From Polyodon spathula (Eukaryota; Chordata; Actinopteri; Acipenseriformes; Polyodontidae): a stretch of 64,000 nt of DNA. The notes beneath the pieces are model-generated. The model was not told the DNA's origin, ran no database searches, and was given only the letters and a program-made list of their open reading frames with translations. Below are positions 1 to 11,790 of the stretch, piece by piece. Both the position numbers and the translations under genes were made by a program. Location of the stretch: assembly GCF_017654505.1 (NCBI RefSeq), contig NC_054559.1:18675325-18739324 (forward strand), given 5' to 3'. The number at the start of each line of letters is the position of its first letter. The first letter of the stretch is position 1.

Positions 1-2334
1 AATGAAACCTTCTGAATAACGTTACGCTAACACATTGACTTGCATACCGCTTTGTAGTTTTCCATATACTTATCGACAAAAAAACAAACGGACAACAAGT
101 GAAAAATGTGACATTTTTGAAGTCTAACAGGAAATGCTGTACTGCTGTTATGACTTTATGTAGCTTCTTTGATTAAATGATGCTGCATAACATATCAAGA
201 TTATGTTCTTGTAGTTATGAGTCACCTTCAGCATGTTTCCATTGTTGCAGAGCGTATAGTATTTATAGTAGGAGTGCAGGAGCTTTAATGTCAGCTGTGC
301 AAGGTATGGCACCAGCGCCTCATGCAGTAATAATGACGGCTGTGGCTTCTGCCAGTCACCGTGCCGGTCAGGGCGTGCCATAAATCACAAACACAGCAGA
401 CGGACAATGTCATTACAATTCAGTTCTGCATTTAAAAGGCTGAAAGATGAACAGCAGGTCAGATCAACCCCTTAGCTGGTACCGAATTCCAGTTCTGAGA
501 TCATGCTGTTTTTGAGTTTCTCTTCACATGCTCCAGAGCTGTGCTATTCACTTGGGGCTCTTTCAGTCCAATCCAGGACCTAGACCCAACACAGTGTTTA
601 ATTACTGCATTGGACACAATGCAGAGTAGGTTCAATTGAAGACCAGGTTGGAAGTAGGGTGACTGGAATGGTTGGAAAGAGCCATAAGGGAATATCAATG
701 ACTAGAACAATAGAGATATGCACATCAACAGCAATACATATTTAGAGCAATACATGGATCTATGGAGGTATAAGCTGTATTTCTGCATGCTTTTTTGTGT
801 GTGATGAAAGGTAAAGGTAATTGACACAACCTGGCATAATTCCTGCTTCCCCCCTTCCATTCAGTCCAGGGCCTCTCTCTGGTGGACTGTCCGTTGTTTT
901 GAATCACTTGGTGAGATGCAAGTTAAGTAGCCCATTGCAATTTGGACAAATTAACTTGATGAAGTTTAAAAAAAATAAAATAAAAAATCCCTTAAACAGA
1001 AATGCTTTTTGCTCAGAGAGCACGATTAATTTGAAAATTGTTGTTGGTTGTAAAGAAACAAGAAAACGAACAGGTGAACAATTGGTTATAATTTATTAAA
1101 ACATCACATTTACAGTTATGTACAAAAAATTCTGCTGCTTTGAGATTTAATCCTTCCCCCTCGAACAATCGTTCAATGTTTTACATCTCTATCAATTTAC
1201 AGTATTAACATGTCTTTCGTTTTACTGCTTGACCTTTTTTCATCAGCGCAAAACACTAAACACTGTTAAAAAAATAAATAGATCTCTACAAGCAATTCAA
1301 GACCACACACATTTTGTCTCCCAGTATAAAACAGAATATATACGAAGTATGAAAACAATTTTACAGCACAGATGTCCTCAGCTAAACAAAAATGAAGAAC
1401 GTTTACTACACGTGCAAACTGACGAGTGAAAACTCTGAAGGTTATTTTCAATCGCTATTATATAGCGTGATAACTTAAAACCCAAGGTCAACTTTAAAAG
1501 GTACAACCTCACCTTTGTAGCTCAACATTTAGAGTACTGTCTGTCACACTAATAAATTGTTAGTGAAATAATAAAGGCACAGGTAGAATGCATCAGCAGC
1601 AAGCTATTTGATATTCTTCTGTAGAACAAACACCCACATATAAAGGCAAAGAGCATTCTGTGATATCAATTATATTTCTGAATGTTAACAGCTGTTCATT
1701 GCAAGAGTCATGTAAAGGCAGCAAATAATACATCAGGGCTGATTTTAATGATCTCAACCGCGGTCCATCTTAATAGCGTTAAACGCACTAAAGCGTGCAT
1801 TACCGCAGATCACTTTGCCCAGCACTGTATTTAGTGAAGTCAACCCTGTGGGTAATTATAGTGAGCTATAGAGAAGCAGCTGTTAAAACAGCTATGCTGT
1901 AAAAAACACACACATTAGAAAATATACCTCAAGTGTTCGTTTTGTAAGACGGGGAGTTTTATTTTGCTTGAACAATTTGTATTTTGGTATAAAGCCCATG
2001 TAATTCAGCCCCATTCTACCTTTCAGTTGCCTAATAAATAGATATGGTTTGACCAGGTGTTTCAAGTAATAATATTTTAAGGCTCTCTTGCTCCCTTCAA
2101 CGAACACAGACAGCATACCCACATATAAAACCAGCTCCAATTGACATAACAAAAGTATCTCACGGCTTAAAACAAAGTTTTTGGTTTTTAAATTAAACAG
2201 TGCTGCTGTACAATATATACAAACAAATAAATAATAAACAAAACAGGTAAGGCTGGCTAAAGTCGAATGCCAAGTGCTCTTCCGAGAATGATATGATTGG
2301 TCCAGGCTGCTGTTCCAGACTCTTCTGTACAGCC
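1..2334. other. gene-free left flank, possible lipase 3'UTR
   Basis: I recognise no coding exon here. On the minus strand it lies downstream of the first lipase and may carry its 3'UTR: AATAAA signals read on the minus strand at 1958-1963 and 1092-1097. The 148-codon open frame at 1892-2338 (minus) has no family resemblance and is A/T-rich. A fragment near 550-660 resembles the dispersed element also seen near 49050 and 55220. Confidence 0.4.
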
Positions 2335-2356
2335 TCAATGCTTGTTTGTCACATGT
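2335..2356 (-). CDS. candidate LPL-like lipase exon 10
   Basis: A good acceptor (TGTGTATTGTAG) in the right phase gives a seven-residue tail RHVTNKH and a stop. It begins RH like lpl exon 10. The call depends on homology of position only. Confidence 0.45.
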
Positions 2357-5300
2357 CTACAATACACAGAAACAAACATGGGTTATCAGAAATTGGTTTA
2401 ATATTGATATGGTTATTCCCTATAAAAATAGTACTGCAGTACTATAAAAACAATAATGTTGTGATTTTCCTTTTAAAGCTTATCTAGATTAGTATAAAAG
2501 CGAGCCCAGACTTGGTGAACTCTCCATGTGGTGCCAGGTTGAACATAAATAATATATATTGCTTTAAAACCTGTGATTGTTTAATTGACTTCCCTTTAGA
2601 TAATACAAGAAATCTAATTCTAAAAAGAGCCAGAAACTGCCTTGAAAAAGATGAGTACACTGTTCCTTTAGAAGGCAGGAAAGAAATGACAGCAGTTTTT
2701 ATTTTTAAATATCTAAGGAAACATATCTAGTATCGAGCACTGAAGAACTATACAGCTAAGGACAAAAAATTTGCATCACCTAGATGCAAAATGTATAACG
2801 GGTGATGCAGAGCTTTTGGCCATAGCTGTATATCCTGCTGACGTCTGATTGGCGCTGTTTCTTCCATGTACCTTTTTGACGATTTGACCCATCCATCCTG
2901 ACACCTGACAAAAATGACCTCTTGAGACGGAGCAAATTCAGGGGAATCTTTAGAGCAGAAAACCATCCTAAGACAAAAGACAGCTACACGTCAGAAAAAT
3001 AAATCTACCTTGAGCCAGATTCATAAAGCATTTACCACTGTGATAAGTTAACACCATTAAAAATAAATAAAAATAAAATTTTAAAAACACACAGGGCTAG
3101 ATTCTCAAAACGAGTTACTCTAAAAAGTCAAAAAGTTTATTTTCACAGAGTAATACCGCACACAGCCAGTAAAGTGATATTTGATGCTAAGGCTTGTGAA
3201 CAGTTTTCAGTTGTTTTTTTTCCCTCAGTCAGACAAAAACAATGCTAACAATGATTTGGAGTGAATAACTTTGAGAATCCAGCTCCCAGTAACTTAATTA
3301 GGTTAAATAGTTTGAGAGCTCCTGCATGCACCTTAGTTGTGTCTTGTTTGGTTCTGCAGCATTAGCAGTTTCTTATTCGTTTCAGAAAAACAAAACAAAA
3401 AACAAAAAATGGTGCAAACTTGGTGATATATGTCAGTATGGCCCCTGTGTGTCTTCTCACAGCTGCGTTGCCTAACAATGAGACTTGCGTCTGTTTATTG
3501 CACATCTTCTGCAGCCTTTTCCACAGGTGCTTTAAGCACACCTTGACATGCATTCACTTTTTGTAAAATTAAACCTAAAAAACCTACAGCCGGTTGCATA
3601 AAACACCTTGAATATCAAGTATAACACTTCAGGGTAACAAACTAGGAAAAACAGACACTTACTTCTTCTGGGACTCCCCAGCTTTGACCCGGATTTTATG
3701 GATCGCCAGGTCGGAGTTCGATGGGTTCTCGTCTGACCACCAGGATGACATCATTTTGAGGAGAGAGGAGGAGGACCAGCTGGAGGAGGCCTCCCACCTG
3801 AACCGCATCATCAGAAGGTCCCCGATATCTACCTCCGTCACCAGCAGAAAGGAGTGGGTCTTGTTGGGAGAGAACTTTTGTCTGCTGCAAGAGAAAGAAT
3901 CCTCTTTAGCACCGAGGGATCGTCAGGCTCTGTTCTAGACAGCAAGGCGCTATCAAGTTGGCACCAGGTGTTTAGGAGGCTGGTAAATCCAGATTGCAGC
4001 TAGCACTGTTCTTTTTGTAAAAAAAAAAAAAAAAAAAACACCCCTGAAATGTAACAGTAGGGCTCTGTCGTATACAGAACCGAACGTAGTTTCTTGTTCG
4101 TGAAATGGGGTTAAACGCACTTACATGTTTAGATCCAGATTCTCTGCGTCTCCTTTTGTTCCGTAAAGGGACACTGTAAGCGTGGGCTCGATCTCGGAGT
4201 CGTTAAATTTGCTGGAGAAGTGAATCTTCAACTGATAGTGGTAGACTGCAAAAAAAAAAAGAATGATAGAAAGAAAAACTGTTATAAGGCGATCTGAGTC
4301 ACAAAGCATAACCATGGTCTTTGTTTCAGCCAGTTCCCATGTTTTTTAACTGATCCTCAGCAGGGTCAACTTAATTATTTAGCACCTCAATAGAATTAAG
4401 GTCAGGACTAGTTTGAACTCTGGCCACTACACTGTAAACAGCATACAATTAGCATGCGTCAATATGTATGTAACTATGAGAGAGATAGAGATTATATATA
4501 CACGCACATACACACACATGTTGATGTATATTATAAGGCACACCTCTGAACGGCATGGCAGCCCTCGTCCTGGTGTACATCCTGGCGCTCCTGCGGTTGC
4601 GCACCTGGTTCACGTTGTAGCCCACGTTGTTGCAGGTGTTCTTTCTGCAGCTGAGGCAGAAGCCGTGGTCGAACATCTCTTTGCTGCTGCAGCGGTACGC
4701 CATGCTGGGCTGCTGCTCGTGAAGCAGGGAGTCGATGAACAGGTGGACGGAGCGCTCGTGCTCACACTTCACTGCCTCCGAGAAGCCTGCAGAGCACCAA
4801 ACACGTAGTGTAATCTTAACTGCCATGCATCAAACACGTAGTGTAATCTTAACTGCCATGCATCAAACACAGTCCACATCTTTACCAAACGTAAAAATGC
4901 ATTGGTGTGATAATATAAACGCTTGAATGGATTATTTGGAAACAGTCAAATCGCATCATCTAATTCATGCGTTTTTTTTTATATGTCTTCAATAGACATA
5001 TCATTCACTTCATGTATGGATAACATGTGTTACATTTTCCTTACCTACAGTGTTTAACACATACAGTGCAAATGTCTGGTTTGAAACGTGCAATAAAAAA
5101 AAATAAAAAAACAGTTTTTTCCCCCCTTACAAGGCAGGCTTTTTGCAGAATATTTGCAGCCATTTCTTGGGAGATTGAAGTACTTAATCTAGTTCTATAG
5201 AAACACCGCAGATCACAGATGCAAATCTTGCAACCCGGTGTTGAACAACAGGACATGCCTGGCTTCTTCTACTCACCAGAAATGCCATGGCTGGCGATGT

Positions 5301-7718
5301 TCTCCAGGGCTCCTCTCAGGTTGCAGCCTGGCTGGAAGCTCCCTCCATTGGGGTAGATGTCTACGTGACCCACGGGCTGCTGGATGCCAATGCTCAGCCC
5401 CAGAGAGCCACGGGTGAAGGTGTGGAGCACGTCCACGAAGTGTGCATCGTCCGGCGACAAGCGGCCTTGAGCATGAGTCCCCTCGAACACAGGGCCCGCC
5501 GGGTCTAGACCTGGACAAACGAAACATGGGTTTACAAGGCTGCAGGGGCATTTGAATTGATTTATTTTACACTGAAAACGAAAGCGCAATTCCTAGGTAT
5601 TACAATAAACTGTCACTGTAAATTGTAGTCTGTGTTTATATGTCTATTCAGCACTGATCTCCTAAATCCATGCATGAACATGCTGCTTACCAGTTATTCT
5701 TCCAACTTTGTTGGAGGCGTGGCTTCCTGCAAACCCTGCCACATGTGCACCCAGACTGTAGCCAATAAGATGAACGTTGTCAAGTGGAAAGTTTGCTTTC
5801 TCCTAAAAGAACAAAATGATCATTTCAAATAATAAGTACAATAAAAAAAACATTTGAATAAATTATCACTTTTTTTTGTACCCTGCATAAAAACGTGCAG
5901 CTGCACCCACTAGATGCTTGATCCTAGATACACATCAATTGCACAAGCCGGGGTTAAAACTATAAGAAAAAAAAAAAGATCCACTTTGCTTTGAACAAAC
6001 TACCCCCTACAATTTATAGTATGGGATACCAACCTCCATCCAGTCTATGAAGCGGGCAATGTCCTGTCCCACCAGCTTGGTGTTCTCAGCAGCAACAGGG
6101 TAGTGCTGGTGGGCACGGTTCAGCCAGTCTACCACAATCACATTGGCATCGTGTTCCCGTTCGTACAGAGCAGCGACCAGCTTTGAAATCCAGCTTTCAA
6201 ACATCCCGCTAACCTGGTATTGTTAAAGGAAATAAAATCATTGCAGCAAGCTATGGAACAGCTCCACCGTCTATAAGACAAAGCTCATTAGGAACAAAGG
6301 GTTAGAAGTTTCTAATTCTGTCATTCAATTTAAATTCACTGGCGTGATGATATTTCTAAAGTGCTTTAGCAGCTGCAGTTTGTGGAAAATGTTTTCATGG
6401 AAGGGTTATGGAACTTGGCAAGGCCACCACTGCTGTCATACAGGGCAGGGCAGCCACTAGTCTCGGACTTCCGTCGTCAAGGTAACAATATTAAAGAAAG
6501 AGGAGAATTCTCTTAGACTACTTTATATCTGCCCCTCCAGGCTTGTTTGTTCATTCCTAACAAGGAAACTAGAAATTCAGACTGTGCAGTTCCAAACAAT
6601 GTTCTTTCTATGCAGCCACTGTTGAAGTTGATCTCTTCTGAACGCCGTTAGCAACACTGAAGGCTATTGTCTTGTCATAAATGTAAACTATACAGTTTTG
6701 CTTTCAGATTACAGCTTCTCTTATGAAGAGCTAGAGGAGGGAGTTCTTTGTCTTACCGTCCATCCATGGATAACCAGGAAGGTTTTGGAGGTGAGGTTGA
6801 AGTTGCAGGCGTTGAGTGCATCTGGATCGCTCGGGTTAATGTAACACACATCCTCCTCTGGAGCTGAAGGTCTGCGCAGGGAGAACTTGGTTAGGACAGA
6901 GTTAAAATCTTCATTATAGGTATTCTTTCCTTCTAGGTGCAAGGAGTTATCTGAAAAGAAATACAGTTACAGAGGATTAGCGGCAAATTACAGGTAAAAA
7001 CCAACATGATGTAACCACTCCATCTGGCACTACCCCCCAACCCACATCCCAATAATCAGCATTAAATTCTTATTTTGATATAACATTCAGTCTAGCATGT
7101 CTTCTTTTTTTTAATCAAAACTTTTTTAAACCGTTAAAAATAAGCAAGATAAAATTCTAGCTATATGTTTTATTAAAGTGTTTTCATGTGGTGTTTTTAT
7201 TTAGTTTTAGTTCGAGCAACGTTGTAAAGTCAAAGTACCTTGCACGCACATTTGCAGAGTTGCGAAGCTGAACTTGGCAAAGCGCGCTTGGGTTGGGTTA
7301 CTAGCGTTCATCTGGTAAAGCTCCATTTGTTGTACGCTTTTCAGGATAAATGTGCATGTGAGGGCATGAATGCGGCCCCGAGCTTTGTCCTGCACTTTGA
7401 ATGAATGAATGACTGGATGGATGAATGTTTGGAGCGGACGGGGACTGTGTTCCTAGTCATTCATAACGTCATCACTTATGCATTAACAAATATGAAAAGT
7501 GAGACGGAGCTCTTTAAATAAACTTAGTTCTGGCACCATTGATCATCTGAAAAATCACATCAAGACTGAGGCGGCGGGGAGGCTTTAGAAAAACAATCCT
7601 TTCAAAGGAATCACAGCCCATGCAATTTGCATGGCTTGACCTTGTGGTAACTAATACAACTGAGTATACAGTGGCGGTCTGGCAGTGTAGCACAGGCAAC
7701 CTGCACTGGAACTCAAAA

Positions 7719-7780
<62 letters not shown>

Positions 7781-8219
7781 GATTTCAGTAAAACCAGCAC
7801 GGGTAAGACTAGTTAGCCGCTTAATGCGCACCGATAAATACGCGTTTAATCCAAATTAAATCCTGTGAACTCCCTTACACTACAGCAATAGCTATTCTTT
7901 ATTGGTCTTACTACCAATCGCTTACAAACGTACAAAATAAAGTTACAAACTACCACACTATAGTGGAAAGATGGAAAATAAAATTGTAACTTTTTTTTTT
8001 TTTTTTTTTACCCAAGTAACAAAGTGAATGAAATGCTACTGTTGACACAAAATGTATCCCAGTGAGAAAATAAACAATTAAAATAGAATGAATTAATATG
8101 AAACCAAATTACTCACCAGCAGCAGAAGAACTAGTGTTGCCTTTTTCAACAGTGTTCGCTGGCAACGCAGCGGCGCTCAACACAAGCAAGACCAGACATA
8201 AAGAAACTTCACTTTTCAT
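2335..8219 (-). CDS. LPL/LIPG-type secreted triglyceride lipase (LPL-like paralogue)
   Basis: This is a secreted lipase of the LPL/LIPG/LIPC family, expected to hydrolyse lipoprotein triglycerides or phospholipids at the endothelial surface. CDS exons, in coding order: 8117-8219, 6757-6950, 6034-6213, 5691-5802, 5277-5510, 4544-4786, 4125-4245, 3663-3884, 2872-2967, 2335-2356. They join in frame to 508 codons. A signal peptide lies at about residues 1-20. The triad is Ser175 (GYSLG), Asp199 (LDPAGP) and His284 (CEHERS), spaced 24 and 85 residues as in human LPL. The lid loop has 22 residues between cysteines, as in LPL. A furin-like RNRR and basic cluster sits in exon 6. The N-terminal half matches LPL best, while exons 7-9 share LIPG traits (VYHYQ, EIEPT, a 12-residue longer tryptophan loop, RCQDGW). 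It could be named lpl2 or lipg-like; I leave the symbol empty. The last exon is tentative. Confidence 0.9.
2753..2828. mobile_element. 76-bp Tc1/mariner-like MITE, palindromic
   Basis: Inverted ends (CAGCTAAGG... / ...CCATAGCTG) are flanked on both sides by TA, the Tc1/mariner target duplication. Related longer copies lie near 35230, 50341 and 55373. Confidence 0.7.
2872..2967 (-). CDS. LPL-like lipase exon 9
   Basis: Encodes MVFCSKD...[13 protein letters not shown] with the two C-terminal cysteines (474 and 492) retained. I end it at a GTACAT donor in phase 2, the position and phase of lpl exon 9. Without that splice the frame stays open to a TAG at 2748-2750, reading through a 76-bp transposon remnant. 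Confidence 0.75.
3663..3884 (-). CDS. LPL-like lipase exon 8 (long tryptophan loop)
   Basis: 222 nt against 183 in the adjacent lpl. It has an N-glycosylation site NKT and [10 protein letters not shown]. The lipid-binding tryptophans are W432 and W444-W445, separated by a Ser-rich segment ([11 protein letters not shown]); in LPL they lie within W-x-x-WW. The tail [12 protein letters not shown] is conserved. Confidence 0.9.
4125..4245 (-). CDS. LPL-like lipase exon 7 (PLAT domain start)
   Basis: 121 nt. It encodes [11 protein letters not shown] and SLYGTKG, the start of the C-terminal PLAT/LH2 beta-sandwich. EIEPT matches LIPG. Confidence 0.92.
4544..4786 (-). CDS. LPL-like lipase exon 6 (catalytic His)
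   Basis: 243 nt. It encodes [15 protein letters not shown] (catalytic His284), [19 protein letters not shown], and RNRRSAR at the heparin-binding/furin position. It closes the N-terminal hydrolase domain. Confidence 0.94.
5277..5510 (-). CDS. LPL-like lipase exon 5 (catalytic Asp, lid start)
   Basis: 234 nt. It opens with GLDPAGP (catalytic Asp199), includes [19 protein letters not shown] and DIYPNGG, and ends inside the lid after [13 protein letters not shown] is LIPG-like, but the indel pattern (TRGS) is that of LPL. Confidence 0.94.
5691..5802 (-). CDS. LPL-like lipase exon 4 (nucleophile)
   Basis: 112 nt. It carries the nucleophile elbow GYSLGAH with catalytic Ser175. Confidence 0.93.
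6034..6213 (-). CDS. LPL-like lipase exon 3
   Basis: 180 nt, the same length as lpl exon 3. It encodes the GMFESW...NVIVVDWL core. Residues DANV, AHQ, NT and IAR agree with LIPG, and LVGQD agrees with LPL. The donor is GTTGGT, a weak match to consensus; the exact exon length supports it. Confidence 0.9.
6757..6950 (-). CDS. LPL-like lipase exon 2
   Basis: Residues 35-99, ending at the family motif VIHGWT. It contains the conserved N-glycosylation site FNLTSKTF, the counterpart of human LPL NHS and LIPG NMT. The first part ([12 protein letters not shown]) is longer than in the neighbouring lpl. Confidence 0.92.
7719..7780. repeat. (ATT)n microsatellite
   Basis: About 20 ATT units in intron 1 of the LPL-like lipase. 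Confidence 0.97.
8117..8219 (-). CDS. LPL-like lipase exon 1
   Basis: Codes the start Met and a hydrophobic signal peptide ([15 protein letters not shown]), ending in phase 1 at a GTGAGT donor. The start was chosen because it is the only Met ahead of the hydrophobic stretch and joins in frame to exon 2. Confidence 0.9.
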
Positions 8220-8405
8220 GTCTCTTTATAAATATGAGAGGCTTAGTGAGGCTTGCCGAAATACTGTGTTTACTGACTTGCGTTTTACCACAAAAGCTTA
8301 CAGTAGCACTCAAATAATATCTCACAATAATACTTTTTTTTCCCCTCTGCCCTCTGCGTGTGGAAAACTTTGCTAGAAACTGAAGGCGCGCATCTCTGTT
8401 CTCGT

Positions 8406-8458
8406 CTTTAAATAGCACCTCTCCCGAGCTCCACAAGTCTTTACAAGCATCCCATTGG
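8406..8458 (-). promoter_or_regulatory. LPL-like lipase core promoter
   Basis: On the minus strand a CCAAT box (8454-8458, GGCCAATGGG) is followed about 43 bp downstream by a TATA-like CTATTTAAAG (8406-8415). The ATG is about 190 bp further on. The octamer present in the lpl promoter is not visible. Confidence 0.55.
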
Positions 8459-8826
8459 CCGCAGTGATCGAGCGGGGAGGGTGGGTACTGTCGGGACCCC
8501 AGTACAGTAGAGCACAGTTCCGCAGGTTATTATTATGCTTCGTTCACACTTTTAAATACAATTAAAATGCATATAAACTAATTGGAATGAGCAAAATACT
8601 GCATAACTACAAACTGCAAGATGCACTATCATAAAAAAAAAAAAAAAAAAAAATGAAATGCTTGCACAGGTTCCGACAGAACAGTTCTGTGTGTATTATT
8701 ATGGAACCGAATAGACTGGAGATTATTTTATTTAATTTTATTTATTTTTTCAGTTGAGAATGTAAAAGACCAAAGACGACAATGTTTTATATGCGCTCTC
8801 TGTTATTGATAAGTCATTTAACTTTG

Positions 8827-8827
<1 letters not shown>

Positions 8828-8877
<50 letters not shown>

Positions 8878-9240
8878 GCTAAAATAAAACAATGCGGTGT
8901 TGTGTGTTATTAAAAGTAATATAGGTCGGTACCTATATATGAATACATAATGTTATTGCTTACGCCAGGACAGGAACAGAACTTTTGCGGTTTAGTTTCA
9001 TCCGGGTATCCAGTAAGGGCCCCGGAGCAGGTGGTGCACTGGCCCCAGCCAATCTATTTTAACTGCCAGCTCCTTTGCACAGGCGTTTGTTCTGTAAGCG
9101 GATCTGGTTCCATGATGTTGTTGGTCAGCGGTTATAACGTCATACGCCTCCCTTTCCACAGATTCTCGGCACGTTATTCTTGTGCCGGCCCTTGTGCCCC
9201 CACACGTCAGGCACCCAGGCTGTTAATAGGACTACATTTG
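8828..9240 (-). repeat. dispersed repeat with (AAT)n tail, copy 1
   Basis: An (ATT)n run (8828-8876) is followed by sequence (AAAACAATGCGGTG..., GTTGGTCAGCGGTTATAACG, CATACGCCTCC) that recurs diverged at 9891-10215. Read on the minus strand the microsatellite is a 3' tail, as in a retroposon. Confidence 0.55.
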
Positions 9241-9890
9241 GAACCTTTGCAGCAGCAGGCATGTTCTCATTCAGTCGTTTTTAGCACATGGCGTCATCTT
9301 ATTGTTATCGAGAGAAAATCGCTTTAATTGTACCTAGCATACCTACAGCCGGTAAAACAGCATTGTGATACTTGATCTAAAAACATTGCGTCCCAGGTCT
9401 GAAAAGAATGTCTGAGACCCCTGAAGTCAAACTAAGCCTGCAGTTCAGGACAAGTTCTACAAATTACAAAATAGTGCATTTAATTTCATGTACTGCGTGT
9501 GCAACATGCACACATGAAAAAAACTAATCACCCAACTTTATGCAGATCTGAAAAGTTTGTATTGTAAAGGGGCTTACATATTTACCCTATATCTCAATGA
9601 TGTGTAATAGCCTTGCAGATAAGATTGTGTAATATCTAGAGAGAGTGCTTAGCTTCATTCAGGGCACCTCGCTTTCACCTTGAAGGTTTTTGTTTGAGCA
9701 GCTTGTGTTTTTTATTCAATCTGGAAACTGGTAAAAAAGCATTTGCTTAGATCTTTGGAGGCAGCAGGCTTGAGTTAAAAAAAAAAAAAAGGCTTGGAGA
9801 GAAGGAACAGATTTTCATTTGGAGATCCTCTTAATTAGAATGAGCTCCCAGTTTCCCTGGAACACCTATCCATCTACGTTTACATGGAAA

Positions 9891-9891
9891 A

Positions 9892-9946
<55 letters not shown>

Positions 9947-10215
9947 CAGTATCCTACTAAAACAATGTGGTGCTATTTGTTATTATAAATAATATATGAA
10001 CTGGTTTAAAAAAAACAAAAAAAACAAACATGTTTTTGTACTTTTCTGATATCCATCCTGTTTTCATGCAGAGTCATGTATTCTGCCAGTGGACCTGTTC
10101 TGCCTTGTTATTGGTCAGCTATTATTACATCATACACCTCCTGCTCAAATCACACCGCGTCATTCTGCTTGTGGCTGTTAAGACGTTTTCTTTATTTAAG
10201 GGATGCAGTTCATTT
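9891..10215 (-). repeat. dispersed repeat with (AAT)n tail, copy 2
   Basis: The (ATT)n run (9891-9943) is followed by AAAACAATGTGGTG, ATTGGTCAGCTATTATTACA and CATACACCTCC, matching copy 1 in order and spacing. Confidence 0.55.
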
Positions 10216-10523
10216 CTTCACTGTATAGTTAATGCATGAGAACACTATATCTCTTATGCAATATCAATGCAATACAGGGATGTATTCTTTTACTGATCGG
10301 GATGTACCATGATGATTGTTATTGTGGAACAAGGTGACAAACAGGTGGAAGCATTGAATAGTGGAAAACATAATTCCCAGACAACCTGTAAGTGTTATTG
10401 CATTAGCAGGTCTATTATGAGCATCGTGTGTCTCTAGGAAGAGTTACAGCACCAAGATAGCATTAAAAACAGCTGTGCACAGGGCTATGCAACAGCTGGA
10501 CAGCCATTAAGTCTGTTAGAAAT

Positions 10524-10524
10524 G

Positions 10525-10559
<35 letters not shown>

Positions 10560-10563
10560 TGTG
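10524..10563. repeat. poly-T and (GT)n tract
   Basis: A run of about 22 T followed by eight GT units. Confidence 0.95.
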
Positions 10564-11609
10564 TTCACAACAGCACTGCAAAGTGGCCAACTGGCATTGT
10601 AAATAACCGTGCAAATTAAATTTACCCACATAGCAATCTCAATGCAGGATTGCTACTCTCAAAGGAGTGCTATCCAAAGTTTAAAATCTTTTTCTTTTTT
10701 TTTTTTTTTTTTAACCCTGTCAGTGTTATCATTGACCTCTCCTTTAATTCTGCTGAATATCTTTTGGTTAATTCAGGCTTTGCATGTATCTTAAAAACGT
10801 TGTTTTAGATGAAAAGGTGCTGTGGCTACCTGGCACCTAAGCAAGTCATGTACATTGATGGTACCAGATTACAGCATTGGATTTGAAACACCTGCACATC
10901 CTTAGTTACATAGGGGGAAAAAAGAACTAATTGATTCACAGTGCAATAAAAGTGGGACCAGTTATTAAAACTAATAAATAAAACAGGTTAGCACTCCTTA
11001 AATCATGAGATCCTATTAACTTAGCGTAGCTACTAAACAATTATTACAACTCTCCGCTGTAGGGACTGTGTGCAGGAATATTGCCTCACATGCTGCAGTA
11101 TATCTTGCTTGGTCCGAGTTAGTACAGTCAAGGCTCCTACTCCATTTGTAGTGCAACTCAGGGAGTTCATTTGGCTCAGGCGTTAGGACTTGGCAAGGAT
11201 AACAATAAAAACAAAAATAAAGTTTTACTGGGGCTAATCTTAACTAAGCTAAACAAACAAAAACTAAATTCCATTCCTAGTTTACTGGAAGTAATTACAG
11301 CTCCTGATTGGTGATGTTAGTTTTGAAGAAGTTAGTTTTTAGAACAGCAAATAAATAAATAAATAAGTCGTACTCAACCAACAGACCTGCATTCCTCATC
11401 TGGAAACAAATGATTGCTGCTCTGTGTGATTGTTCATGTGATCGTGGACGTCGGTCAAGGTTACGTTTGTGTCTGGGCAAGTGCTGATGTTGAACAGACA
11501 TGAAAAGCAAATATCCAAGGTATCACATTTCGCTTCACAGATAATGATTTATTAACCCTATAATACAGAGGTGTCCTGTAAAAATGCATCTGATTTTCAT
11601 ACTTCCTAA

Positions 11610-11790
11610 ATTATTATTTATTTAACCAAAGTGACTTAAAGGTATTACAGGGCAATAAGGAGTTACAATGCAATATTCATATATACAGTATAGTTTACAG
11701 TAAGTGCAATAATGCCAATAGAATATAATATGAAATAGGATGCAAACAGCAATACTTTACTATTATCAAAATTCCAGTAAAATAAAAAGA
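11610..11790. repeat. dispersed repeat fragment (family shared with 32112 and 49318)
   Basis: The order 'GACTTAAAGG..TTACAGGGCA..GGAGTTACAATGCAA..' resembles 32112-32440 and 49318-49470. The family name is not known to me. Confidence 0.5.

Noticed and set aside
1892..2338. 148-codon open frame on the minus strand
   Set aside because: A/T-rich, no recognised motif, overlaps the likely 3' end of the lipase gene.
8226..8235. TTTATAAAG just upstream of the LPL-like lipase ATG as TATA box
   Set aside because: Only about 10 bp from the start codon, so it cannot place a transcription start before the ATG. The CCAAT/CTATTTAAAG pair further up fits better.
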